From: an uncultured Clostridia bacterium
GTDB taxonomy: Bacteria; Bacillota; Clostridia; Oscillospirales; Acutalibacteraceae
Assembly (NCBI GenBank): GCA_937916395.1
Contig: CALFTN010000059.1
Span: 124,001 to 188,000, forward strand
DNA: 64,000 nt
Direction of reading: 5' to 3'
The notes beneath the pieces are model-generated. The model saw only the letters and a program-made list of their open reading frames with translations, did no database searches and was not told the DNA's origin. Below are positions 54,716 through 63,218 of the stretch, piece after piece. A program made the translations under genes and the position numbers. The stretch's first letter is position 1. Each line of letters starts with the position of its first letter.

Positions 54716-56161
54716 ATGAACAAAGCAAAAATTGTAACAAATTTCATATGGCGGTTCTCTGAGCGCGTTGGTGCACAGGTAGTAGGTTTGTTGGTTTCTT
54801 TTATTCTTGCAAGATTATTAGAGCCTACGGTGTACGGAACAATAGCATTGGTTAATGTTTTTCTTACCATATTACAGGTGTTTGTAGATAGTGGTTTGGG
54901 TACTGCATTAATTCAAAAAAAAGAGGCTGACCAAGTAGATTTTTCATCGGTTTTTTATTTCAATATTCTTATGAGTATTGTAATTTATATTGCGTTGTTT
55001 TTCGCAGCACCGTTAATTGCCGATTTCTATGACAATCAGGAAATGATAGCAATAATAAGGGTTGTAAGTGTTATAGTTCTGATATCAGGGGTAAGAGGTA
55101 TTCAACAAGCTTACGTGTCGAGAACGGGAGAATTTAAAAAATTCTTTGTTTCAACATTAATAGCAACGCTTCTCTCTGCTGTTATTGGTATATATATGGC
55201 ATACAACGGCTTTGGTGTTTGGGCGTTGGTTGCTCAGAGTATTTCAAGCGCAGCTATTGGCACCGTTATTTTATGGGTAACTGTTAAGTGGAGACCTACG
55301 CTACAGTTTTCGTTTGAGCGACTTAAAGGCTTATTAGGTTATGGCTGGAAAATTTTAGGTTCAAGTTTAATTATTTCAATTTATGCAAATTTAAGACAGT
55401 TGTTAATCGGTAAGATATATACCACAGAAGATTTAGCCTATTATAACAAGGGTAATGAAATACCAAATAAAATAGTGCCAAATATTGAAGCCTCTGTTAC
55501 AAGTGTTTTGTTGCCTGCTGTGTCACAACAACAGGACGATTTAAACAGTGTAAAAGAAACAACAAGAAAAACAGTAAAAACAATGTCCTTTGCTATGTGG
55601 CCTATGATGCTTGGCATGGCTGCTTGTGCTGAAAATTTAATTGAACTGTTACTTACAGAAAAATGGTTACCTTCAGTCAGCTACTTACAGGTATTTTGCG
55701 TTGAAGCGGTAATATGGCCGATATCATCAGTTTATTACAATTCAATAAACGCAATAGGCAGAAGTGACATAAATTTAAAAATTCAACTTGTGGTTCGCTC
55801 TGTAGGTATAGTTATTTTGTTTTTAGCTATAAAGCAAGGCGTGTTTTTTATAGCATTAACTTCATTGATAGTTTCATTACTGGAATTTTCAATTGTTTCA
55901 ATGATAAACAGAAAATTAATAAGCTACAAGCTCAAAGAACAGGTAAGAGATATTGTTCCCTCAATGTTATTAGCATTAGCGATGGGTGCCGTGGTTCTTG
56001 GTGTAGGCTATTTTAATTTTTCTAATTTAGTTAGTTTAGTACTTCAGGTAGCAGTTGGTGTAGCAGTTTATTGCTTGGGTGCATATATACTTAAATTTGA
56101 AGCTTTCCGCTTTATTCTCAAATTATTAAGTGGAATTACAAGAAAATTTAAAAGAGGGTAA
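54716..56161 (+). CDS. Polysaccharide flippase (Wzx-like, WzxC/TuaB type)
   Basis: The 481-residue protein has 12-14 membrane helices and the start pattern FIWRFSERVGAQVVGLLVSFILARLLEPTVYG with VFVDSGLGTALIQKKEAD, as in WzxC/TuaB flippases. It would flip the lipid-linked repeat unit of this operon. An AAGGAG site precedes the ATG. Confidence 0.93.
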   Translation: MNKAKIVTNFIWRFSERVGAQVVGLLVSFILARLLEPTVYGTIALVNVFLTILQVFVDSGLGTALIQKKEADQVDFSSVFYFNILMSIVIYIALFFAAPLIADFYDNQEMIAIIRVVSVIVLISGVRGIQQAYVSRTGEFKKFFVSTLIATLLSAVIGIYMAYNGFGVWALVAQSISSAAIGTVILWVTVKWRPTLQFSFERLKGLLGYGWKILGSSLIISIYANLRQLLIGKIYTTEDLAYYNKGNEIPNKIVPNIEASVTSVLLPAVSQQQDDLNSVKETTRKTVKTMSFAMWPMMLGMAACAENLIELLLTEKWLPSVSYLQVFCVEAVIWPISSVYYNSINAIGRSDINLKIQLVVRSVGIVILFLAIKQGVFFIALTSLIVSLLEFSIVSMINRKLISYKLKEQVRDIVPSMLLALAMGAVVLGVGYFNFSNLVSLVLQVAVGVAVYCLGAYILKFEAFRFILKLLSGITRKFKRG

Positions 56162-56165
56162 TTCA

Positions 56166-57020
56166 GTGTTAATTGTAAATTTAAAAGGCGGCATGGGCAA
56201 CCAGATGTTTCAATATGCGTTATATAAAGTTCTCTCTATGCGTGGCAAGAGGGTAATGCTTGATGTTTCACATATTAAAAATGATATGCAATTAATTAAT
56301 AGAAGCACAATATTTGATGCATATAAATTAGATAGACATTACGTTGATTTTGGTCGAGTGTTTAATAAGATAATAAGCCGATTCTTAATGCCAGTGTTTA
56401 AAAGAATCGTTGGCTTATATATGGAAAAAGAAGAAGGAACATTAGATCCTGAACTTATAAATCTCAAAAAAGGATATCTTGAGGGTTACTGGCAGACTGA
56501 AAGATATTTTAAGGAATACAGAACTGAAATTTGCAAAGATTTTTCGTTGCTTCAAGATTTATCAGAAGAAAACAAGAAGATGTTAGAAAAAATTGCTGCA
56601 GAACCATGTGCAGTATCTCTTCATATAAGACTGGGTGATTATACTACACCTGTAAATGAAGAGCTTTTTGGTGGGATATGTACAGAAGAATATTACAAAA
56701 ACGCAGTTGAGCATATTAAGCAAAAATATGAAAATGCAAAGTTTTTTGTGTTTTCAAACGGAGAACACAACATTACAGGCATATTGCCGGACATCAATTA
56801 CGAATTAGTTAATATTAATGATGAAAATACTGGTTGGGCAGATATGTATCTTATGAGTCAATGTGATCATAATATTATCGCAAATAGTTCTTTTAGTTGG
56901 TGGGGTGCTTGGTTAAATCAAAACGAAAATAAAACCGTGATTGCTCCTCAAAAGTGGATCAACGGTCAAAATATGACGGATATTTGCCCTGATGAATGGG
57001 TGAGAATAAGTGTTGTTTAA
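56166..57020 (+). CDS. Alpha-1,2-fucosyltransferase-like protein, GT11 family
   Basis: The 284-residue protein starts NLKGGMGNQMFQYALYKVL, has SLHIRLGDYT where most GT11 enzymes have HxRRGD (second Arg replaced by Leu, first Arg kept), and ends with IIANSSFSWWGAWLNQNENK. It would add L-fucose from GDP-L-fucose made by Fkp. I chose the GTG at 56166, 4 bases after the flippase stop and 7 after GAGGG. An in-frame ATG at 56130 would overlap the flippase gene by 32 bases. Confidence 0.88.
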   Translation: MLIVNLKGGMGNQMFQYALYKVLSMRGKRVMLDVSHIKNDMQLINRSTIFDAYKLDRHYVDFGRVFNKIISRFLMPVFKRIVGLYMEKEEGTLDPELINLKKGYLEGYWQTERYFKEYRTEICKDFSLLQDLSEENKKMLEKIAAEPCAVSLHIRLGDYTTPVNEELFGGICTEEYYKNAVEHIKQKYENAKFFVFSNGEHNITGILPDINYELVNINDENTGWADMYLMSQCDHNIIANSSFSWWGAWLNQNENKTVIAPQKWINGQNMTDICPDEWVRISVV

Positions 57021-57035
57021 AATCGGAGCGCTATC

Positions 57036-58046
57036 ATGTGTAAATCAAAACAAAACCATTTTAATTATGGAATTAGTTTGCTCAAAGTATTTATGAGTTT
57101 TGTTGTTGTGTTGTGTCATTGTTGGCAAAACACAACAACATTATCATCTGTAAAATCTTTATTGTCTATGGCAGTACCTACATTTATGTTTGTTTCTTTT
57201 TTTTTAACCCAAAAAGGTTTCATGAAAAAAGATTTAAAATATATGAGAAAAAGAATGTGGAAACTTGTTTTTCCACAAATAGTATGGTCATTTGTATATT
57301 TTATCGCTTATTGGGTGTTAAATAGATCCAGGGACTTATTGCCGTTGGTATGGCAAGTTTTTACAGGCCACAGTCCTAATCTTAATCCTGCAATGTGGTT
57401 TCAGGTGAATTTAATTGTTTTTTCTGTATTGTTTTTTATAATATTCTATTGTTGTAATGAGAAGGTTGGAATAATAATTATTTCTATGCTTTTTGCACTG
57501 TGTTTGTTTTTACAATATAGTGAGTTTAATTATAGTTTATTTGGGGAATTGAGGTATGAACTTTCATATCCGTTAGGACGATTAGCAGAGGTTTTTCCAG
57601 CAGCTATATTAGGATTTATTGCATCGAAATATAATTTGTTAGTAATTAGCAAAAATAATAAAAACATAAATGTTTTAATAGGTTTTGTTTTAGCTATTTG
57701 TTTTCTTGCATTGGATAGTTATTTGCCTTTTCCTCATCTGAATTTCCAATATGCAGGAATTTGGAAAATTGGTTTTGCATTTGGAATAACAATGTTTGCA
57801 TATAATATTGATTTTGGATTTTTAATCAACCCTAAGAAGAGTTTTATTTTTAACATTACAAATTTTACGCAAGGTATTTATTGTAGCCATAATTTAATTT
57901 GTGCGGTTCTTTATGGTTTGATTTCAGTTTATACGCAAGGAGAGACAGGAAGATTTTATCAATGTATAATTATATACATTATATGTTATATTATGTGCTG
58001 GATATTGAGTAAGTTTCAATTAAAATGGATTAAAAACTTGATATAA
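57036..58046 (+). CDS. Acyltransferase family 3 membrane protein (OafA-like)
   Basis: The 336-residue protein has about ten membrane helices and the family's N-terminal His pattern (FVVVLCHCW), followed by RKRMWKLVFPQIVWSFVYF. It moves acetyl or another acyl group onto a sugar across the membrane. It is the last gene of the second polysaccharide operon. Confidence 0.88.
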   Translation: MCKSKQNHFNYGISLLKVFMSFVVVLCHCWQNTTTLSSVKSLLSMAVPTFMFVSFFLTQKGFMKKDLKYMRKRMWKLVFPQIVWSFVYFIAYWVLNRSRDLLPLVWQVFTGHSPNLNPAMWFQVNLIVFSVLFFIIFYCCNEKVGIIIISMLFALCLFLQYSEFNYSLFGELRYELSYPLGRLAEVFPAAILGFIASKYNLLVISKNNKNINVLIGFVLAICFLALDSYLPFPHLNFQYAGIWKIGFAFGITMFAYNIDFGFLINPKKSFIFNITNFTQGIYCSHNLICAVLYGLISVYTQGETGRFYQCIIIYIICYIMCWILSKFQLKWIKNLI

Positions 58047-58258
58047 TCTATATATTGAAAAAGTCACTTTTCAGAAACGAAAATCTTTACTATATGATAG
58101 AAAGAGTTAAAAAGAAGTTAATAAAATAACCCAGCCCATTTATGGTTGAATTGCCACAAATTGTACGGACAGATGGTGGGGAATATTAAATTTTAAAGTT
58201 TAAACTGATTTGGATATTTCATCGGATTAAGTTTTGTATTAAACTGTAATCATTCTTT

Positions 58259-58666
58259 TTATAACAAGTATAAGTAAAAACCTTTATGTATGTTTTTTCT
58301 TTCAATATATTTATTTATCTTAATAAAGCCGTTTTTTCTAAAAATAAAAGATTTGTTGTCTTCAAGTTTAATTAAAATAAATCCTGTGTTAATTGTATTT
58401 TTCATATCTTGAACAAACAAATAAAGAATAAGTTCTTCGTTTGAGTCATCTAATGCTTCAAATTTTTCTATTTTAATTAAAGGATGATGTAAAAGCGTTT
58501 CTAATGATATCTCAATTTTTCCTAAAACCTCAGTGTTTTTTACATATACGTAATTAGAAAATAGATATTTATTTTTAGTGTGTAATTTATGCAAAATCAT
58601 ACCTCGTGATTTTTTTACCTCTTTTAATTCTTCTAATAATTTTTCTATATTAGTTTTTGTTGTCAT
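58259..58666 (-). CDS. Hypothetical protein
   Basis: The 135-residue protein has no signal peptide or membrane helix, a Lys-rich N-terminal helix and then mixed strands. I do not recognise it. The ATG at 58666 has AGGAGATG before it; a longer frame from 58720 has no such site. It lies against the strand of both the upstream operon and the fucosyltransferase remnant, so it was probably inserted between them. Very AT-rich. Confidence 0.6.
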   Translation of the reverse strand: MTTKTNIEKLLEELKEVKKSRGMILHKLHTKNKYLFSNYVYVKNTEVLGKIEISLETLLHHPLIKIEKFEALDDSNEELILYLFVQDMKNTINTGFILIKLEDNKSFIFRKNGFIKINKYIERKNIHKGFYLYLL

Positions 58667-58745
58667 AAAATCATCTCCTAATAATATAATAGCCAAAAAA
58701 GTAATCTTTTCATTATTCAAATATGAGTTCTATTACAATTGCTAA

Positions 58746-58895
58746 GAAATTATATCAAATTCAACATTTTCGTGGTGGGCACAATATCTTGGTGAATACG
58801 AAAACAAGGTTGTTGTAGCTCCATCAGAATGGAATAGAGAAGTTGACGATTGTAGTGGAATTTATATGCCAGATTGGGAAATAGTTGAGGTTTAA
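58746..58895 (+). pseudogene. C-terminal remnant of a GT11 alpha-1,2-fucosyltransferase gene
   Basis: An open frame of 49 codons reads EIIISNSTFSWWAQYLGEYE at first, then ENKVVVAPSEWN and ends MPDWEIVEV before TAA at 58893-58895. It matches the last 45 or so residues of the intact GT11 proteins (NSSFSWWGAWLNQNENK, VIAPQKW, DEWV). An in-frame TAA stands just before, at 58743-58745, and no other part of the gene is present. The gene's terminator follows at 58999. It is a scar of a lost third fucosyltransferase. Confidence 0.75.
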
Positions 58896-59147
58896 ATATA
58901 GGAGTATACCGGCAGAAATAAAATCTTTTCGAACAACATTTTAACGATTTTATCATTGCTTTACAAAATGGGCTTCCCTAGACAAACAATTTTATAAAAC
59001 AACCCGTAAACAAAAATGTTACGGGTTGTTTTTATTTTCTTATAAATTCAATAATTTCACATCAAATCTACCATTCTTTTTAAAATACAGTAAATTGCAA
59101 ATCTTTTTCTATAATTTCATTAGCTCTCAAAAACTTCAAATATAATG
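58896..59147. other. Gene-free stretch around a terminator
   Basis: Apart from the hairpin at 58999-59029, I see no gene, repeat or promoter here. The whole span 58667-59147 lacks an intact gene and holds only the fucosyltransferase remnant and this terminator. Confidence 0.5.
58999..59029 (+). terminator. Rho-independent terminator
   Basis: ACAACCCGTAA and TTACGGGTTGT form an 11-bp stem followed by TTTTTATTTTCT on the plus strand. It lies about 100 bases after the fucosyltransferase remnant and was probably its terminator. It may also stop minus-strand transcription from the HAD gene. Confidence 0.82.
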
Positions 59148-59891
59148 TCAACAATCAATTTCCCTTTCAATTAACTCTGTTATACCCTCTGTCACATAAT
59201 CTGCAATATCTTTAATTGACTGCACACCGTTTGCCATAGCATAGGAACGGAACTCTTTAATCATGTGGGTATCGTTTATATTATCGCCAACAGTTATCAT
59301 ATCTTCATATTTACCGCCGACAAGCTCTAAATAATCGTAAAGCCCTTTTGCCTTGTTAATTTTTGCAGAAACAATATCGATACAATTGCCATTCTGCAAT
59401 GGATTTAATATGTCACCGAATTTTTCCTTTATTGCGTTCGTCACCATAAGGGCTTCTTCGTCATCCTCTAAAATGGTACTTACCTGATTAAAATATTTCA
59501 ATTCTGGTAAAGTTTTACGTGTAAATTCGTCGGGTAATCTGTCATCATCATTCTCGTCAATTATGTATGTTCTTTCACAATGAATAGCAGCCCAATCTGC
59601 ACCGAGTGAAAAAAGAAAGTCTAAAAATGGTCTTAAAAGCTCACCATCAACTCGGTCATCCTTTATTATCTTGCCGTCAGTAGTTAAAATTACTGCACCA
59701 TTACACGCTAAAAGGAAATCTAAATCGAGGTTATCATTTTTATATATTTTTAAAAGGTCATCTGGCATTCTGCCACTTACAATACCGAATTTGTTACCCC
59801 TTTCACGCCATTCTTTTATTGTTTTTCTTTTTTTCTCATCAATTCCGCCGTGGTTTAAAGTACCATCGTAGTCACTTGCTATAATTTTCAT
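59148..59891 (-). CDS. HAD superfamily hydrolase, Cof-type
   Basis: The 247-residue protein has HAD motif I DYDGT (D7, D9), motif II SGR, and VGDNINDTHMI with the motif IV acids near the C-terminus, with a Cof-type (C2) cap in between. It would dephosphorylate a sugar phosphate or flavin-type metabolite. It lies 2 bases after the DUF4886 gene and is co-transcribed with it. Confidence 0.92.
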   Translation of the reverse strand: MKIIASDYDGTLNHGGIDEKKRKTIKEWRERGNKFGIVSGRMPDDLLKIYKNDNLDLDFLLACNGAVILTTDGKIIKDDRVDGELLRPFLDFLFSLGADWAAIHCERTYIIDENDDDRLPDEFTRKTLPELKYFNQVSTILEDDEEALMVTNAIKEKFGDILNPLQNGNCIDIVSAKINKAKGLYDYLELVGGKYEDMITVGDNINDTHMIKEFRSYAMANGVQSIKDIADYVTEGITELIEREIDC

Positions 59892-59893
59892 TT

Positions 59894-60625
59894 CTACACC
59901 TTATCATTTACTGTTTTTATTAACTTTTCGGTTATTCCACAATCAAAATTAAGAAACGGCTGTTCTTTTAACGCTTTGCCAGTCAACTTTTTTAACCAGA
60001 CTGCACCAGCTAAAAATCTGCCATAATCTTCAGAGAGATGAAAACTGTCTCGACAGAGTGATATGCCACCATTTTCAAAATCAAATTCAGGAATATTTTC
60101 TCTAACGAACTGTATAACATCACCTGTCGGAATGATTTCTGCATTTATCAAATTACTTGCTTTTTTGCTGGCTTCTTTAATGCGTGAATACATTTCTTTC
60201 TGACTACTGTTATAGTTTAAAAAACCTTCGTGTAAAGAACCAATTTCATAGCTCCAGGTTTCGTGAAAATACAACTTAGCTGTTGGTGCTTTTTCTCTTA
60301 CAACCTTAACTAAATCAGTTAAATATGGAATAAAGCTTTCAAACATACCACTAAAAGCACTCGCCTGTTGAACAGTTATTACATCCCACTTATACATTAA
60401 AAGAGCTTCTTCAATACTTATTTTTCTTGTAGCTTCATTTCCGTTAATTTCTAAATCGTAAAAAGCATTATTCCCTACATAATTTTCCCAATGCGTCTGA
60501 AGTGAGCAACCACCAATAAAAAGATTATAGCACTCTAACTCAACACCATTCTGCACTGATATATCGTACAGATACCTTTGTGCATCTGTTGAAAAGCTGT
60601 TGCCTATTGATAATATTTTAATCAT
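59894..60625 (-). CDS. DUF4886 protein (SGNH-hydrolase-like)
   Basis: The 243-residue protein begins ILSIGNSFSTDAQRYL, where GNSF takes the place of the GDS(L) block, continues with IGGCSLQTHW and TVQQASAFSG, and ends with RDSFHLSEDYGRFLAG, which holds a D-x2-H catalytic pair. This fits the DUF4886 branch of SGNH hydrolases, probably a carbohydrate esterase. It overlaps the glycosidase gene by 8 bases, so a role in the same glycan pathway is likely. Confidence 0.87.
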   Translation of the reverse strand: MIKILSIGNSFSTDAQRYLYDISVQNGVELECYNLFIGGCSLQTHWENYVGNNAFYDLEINGNEATRKISIEEALLMYKWDVITVQQASAFSGMFESFIPYLTDLVKVVREKAPTAKLYFHETWSYEIGSLHEGFLNYNSSQKEMYSRIKEASKKASNLINAEIIPTGDVIQFVRENIPEFDFENGGISLCRDSFHLSEDYGRFLAGAVWLKKLTGKALKEQPFLNFDCGITEKLIKTVNDKV

Positions 60626-62564
60626 AAATTACCACCATTGCATGAATATCTACTTTTGGAACCGTGAATTTAACTTCGTTATTTACATATTCAAATGCTA
60701 TTTCTTCGCTCTGTGGCTCTATAACTACTTTGCTCGGTTTTTTGTTATATTTCACGGAGCAATTTATATTGCATAGTGGAACAGTATCTTCTATAACCTC
60801 TGTGTTTCTGCCACGGACTGTTGTGTGAGCATATAAAAGGTGTAGCATACTTCTTTTTTCATTTTCCTGACGAGTTAAGGTAACAACAGCTTTGTCTGGA
60901 ATATCCACTGCGACAGTTGCATCCCCACCAAGCATTTTTTTCATAATTGCCTTAAAAAGCTCTTTAAAGCAAAGGTGTCCGTGATTTGCGTAAGCCGAGA
61001 AAATATCCCAACCGATATATGCAATATTATTACTGATAACAGCACCTGGGTATTCTTCTTCAGGATTATTTGGTGTATGTGCATGAGAACAAAAGTGTTC
61101 AAGTGTTCTGTTGAAATATGGGTTTTGCATACTCGCAATAATTTCACCATTATTAACCTTGAATTTGTTGAATTCTGCTCTCATTAAATATTCTGTATCA
61201 CCATTGACTGTTTCGTAATGTGGTACTAAATAAGTTGGATTAAATTCATTTTCACCAATGTATTCTGAACCAAAATCGAGTATGAATTTATTATCTTTCA
61301 CAATAGATTTTGCACTTGCAATTACTTTACCACCATTATTTATAAACGCTTTTATCTTTTCTGTGAATTCGTCTGAAATACCATCTACATCAGGCAAAAC
61401 AAGTAGTTTATAACCATCAAGGTGCATTGTTTCATCAATAAAATCATAAAGGTAATTGCTTTCAAGCAACATTCTGTTTGCACCTGTGTCTGCCTTTACA
61501 TCTCTGTCCCCTGTAATTGCTTCTGCACTTAAAACTGCTATATCTGCTTTTATTTTAGCATCAATTAACCAAGGCTCTTTTTCTTCAATAAGTGAATACG
61601 CTTTTCCAATCAAGTTATATGTAGCCATATTCATTTCGCCAGATGGGTGAAGCTGGTCACCAACAGAGCAACCTGCTCCATTCATAACACTTAACGCTGT
61701 TTCATAAATAAGTGCATTTGGGTGTTTAAAACCACCGAACTCACCCCAGGAATGATGGAATTTACCTGTCATTCCTAAAAACTCTTTATCTTTAAGAGTT
61801 CGTGTATATGCTGCAGAAAGAGGAAAATGGTCGTAACCCCAACCGCCTGTTGGCAAACTTTCAAGCTCTAAATGAGTATTTTTTTCAATAAAACGGTAAT
61901 CACCTTTTGGAATATGCCCCTGATTATGAAAAATAGTTGTAGTACTACTATGCTTTCTCACTGCGTTATTTGTCGCTTCAAGATATTTATTAAAAACAAT
62001 CTGTGAGAAATTTTCTCTGTCGTTTTCATTTTCAATATTTAAGCCAAGAGCTTTCATATCACTTTTACATTTTTCGCAATAACAGATTTTAGGCGAAATT
62101 ATATCAAGAAAAATACCACAAGGATTATATTTCACGATAACTTCTTCAATCTGACTGCATAAAACATCAAGATAACCTGTGTTAAAGCACAACTGATGAA
62201 AATGAACTTCGTTTTCATATTCCTTTTGTCTTGCTTCATCATCTGTTACAACCCAACGCCATTCTGGGTGTTTTCTGAAATCTTTTTCGTCAAAACCAGC
62301 AGAAATATAAACAGGTGCTTTTACATTTATTTCTTTGCAGGCTTCAAGCTGTGCACCCAATAAATCAAATTTTAATGTAGGGTGCATTTCGTTTGCTTTA
62401 GTTGGGTGATAGGACCAACCGTGATGACATTTTGAAAACACAGTAATAGAATCCACGTGCCCTGCCTTTAAAGCACTCTTAAATTGCTCTTTATTAAATT
62501 TATTACCAACTGTCATAAATTCACTTGTATGAAAATCAAGGTGTACCTGTCTTTTTCTTAACAT
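60618..62564 (-). CDS. Putative glycoside hydrolase with GH42-like trimerisation domain (GHL6; possibly GH151 alpha-L-fucosidase)
   Basis: The 648-residue protein starts VHLDFHTSEFMTVG, with FSKCHHGWSYHPT, GIFLDIISPKICYCEKCKSDM and FHHSWGEFGG in a TIM-barrel region, and a Rossmann-like trimerisation domain at about 360-480 (LVLPDVDGISDEF, FINNGGKVIAS). From memory these features fit the GHL6 group and the related GH151 alpha-L-fucosidases, but the catalytic residues cannot be proven here. No signal peptide. The ATG at 62564 follows GGAGATG; an earlier frame start at 62630 lies upstream of the promoter. It would release a sugar, perhaps L-fucose, in the cytoplasm. Confidence 0.7.
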   Translation of the reverse strand: MLRKRQVHLDFHTSEFMTVGNKFNKEQFKSALKAGHVDSITVFSKCHHGWSYHPTKANEMHPTLKFDLLGAQLEACKEINVKAPVYISAGFDEKDFRKHPEWRWVVTDDEARQKEYENEVHFHQLCFNTGYLDVLCSQIEEVIVKYNPCGIFLDIISPKICYCEKCKSDMKALGLNIENENDRENFSQIVFNKYLEATNNAVRKHSSTTTIFHNQGHIPKGDYRFIEKNTHLELESLPTGGWGYDHFPLSAAYTRTLKDKEFLGMTGKFHHSWGEFGGFKHPNALIYETALSVMNGAGCSVGDQLHPSGEMNMATYNLIGKAYSLIEEKEPWLIDAKIKADIAVLSAEAITGDRDVKADTGANRMLLESNYLYDFIDETMHLDGYKLLVLPDVDGISDEFTEKIKAFINNGGKVIASAKSIVKDNKFILDFGSEYIGENEFNPTYLVPHYETVNGDTEYLMRAEFNKFKVNNGEIIASMQNPYFNRTLEHFCSHAHTPNNPEEEYPGAVISNNIAYIGWDIFSAYANHGHLCFKELFKAIMKKMLGGDATVAVDIPDKAVVTLTRQENEKRSMLHLLYAHTTVRGRNTEVIEDTVPLCNINCSVKYNKKPSKVVIEPQSEEIAFEYVNNEVKFTVPKVDIHAMVVIYD

Positions 62565-62601
62565 AAAAACATCTCCGTTTGTAGTGGATTTTAATACTTT
62601 T

Positions 62602-62630
62602 ATTATACGGGATAGTAGCATGATTTGCAA
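62602..62630 (-). promoter_or_regulatory. Sigma-A-type promoter for the GHL6-DUF4886-HAD operon
   Basis: TTGCAA (62630-62625) and TATAAT (62607-62602) are spaced by 17 bp on the minus strand, about 40 bases before the ATG at 62564. This also argues against the longer frame. Confidence 0.72.
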
Positions 62631-62635
62631 GATTA

Positions 62636-62664
62636 TTTACAATACTGCCTAAATATGTTATTAT
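62636..62664 (+). promoter_or_regulatory. Sigma-A-type promoter for the small membrane protein gene
   Basis: TTTACA (62636-62641) and TATTAT (62659-62664) are spaced by 17 bp, divergent from the glycosidase promoter. The ATG follows 18 bases after the -10 box. Confidence 0.6.
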
Positions 62665-62681
62665 TCATGTGGTGATTAAAA

Positions 62682-63161
62682 ATGAAAGCTAAAATATTTT
62701 TATCTGCATTTGTTGCTATTCCATTTGCACTTGTAACACATTTTATCTGTTCTAAATACCTTTCTGAATTAGCTCTGGTATCTTCAATTTTTGCTGGTTT
62801 AGGTATGGGGTTAATTTTGTTTTATTTTTTATTGGTTCACGAGAAAGTTATGAACAAAAGATATGCATCCGCCGAAAAAAATATTAAATCTCCTGTTTTT
62901 TACAAAACAAATGGTAATTTTGATTTAGGCACTGGGAAAATCAAAAACGGAAATGTTTATTTGTGTGAAGATGGAATTGCTCTTATAAGTCTTGATGGAA
63001 AACCTTACTCATACGACGAAATTTTAATTAAAGATATTGATAAAGTCGAAATTAATGATTTTAAACTTAAAATATTTACTAAAGACAATCGCATATTCTT
63101 GATTACAACACCAGATGCTAAGAAAGTCATTTCTTCGTTGCAAGATAAAGGCTGGATATAA
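62682..63161 (+). CDS. Hypothetical membrane protein with PH-like C-terminal domain
   Basis: The 159-residue protein has two membrane helices (about 5-22 and 28-52) and a cytoplasmic region of about 100 residues. The pattern ALISLDGKPYSYDEILIKDIDKVEI followed by strands and a C-terminal helix resembles bacterial PH/GRAM-like domains. I cannot name a function. It has its own promoter and terminator. Confidence 0.75.
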   Translation: MKAKIFLSAFVAIPFALVTHFICSKYLSELALVSSIFAGLGMGLILFYFLLVHEKVMNKRYASAEKNIKSPVFYKTNGNFDLGTGKIKNGNVYLCEDGIALISLDGKPYSYDEILIKDIDKVEINDFKLKIFTKDNRIFLITTPDAKKVISSLQDKGWI

Positions 63162-63166
63162 ATAAA

Positions 63167-63200
63167 CCCACCGCAATTTTAATTCCGATGGGATTTTTTT
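63167..63200 (+). terminator. Probable terminator of the small membrane protein gene
   Basis: CCCACCG and CGATGGG pair with one mismatch around an AT-rich loop and are followed by ATTTTTTT, 5 bases after the stop codon. Confidence 0.6.
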
Positions 63201-63218
63201 AACTTATATAATTTTCCT

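Noticed and set aside
58121..58200. Possible IS end or gene tail in GC-richer bases after the acyltransferase gene
   Set aside because: Short frames here (for example one ending VRTDGGEY) match nothing I recognise, and no inverted repeat partner was found.
58750..58956. Reverse-strand 68-residue reading frame
   Set aside because: It lies opposite the fucosyltransferase remnant, whose plus-strand frame has clear GT11 similarity; the reverse frame has no ribosome site or recognisable motif.
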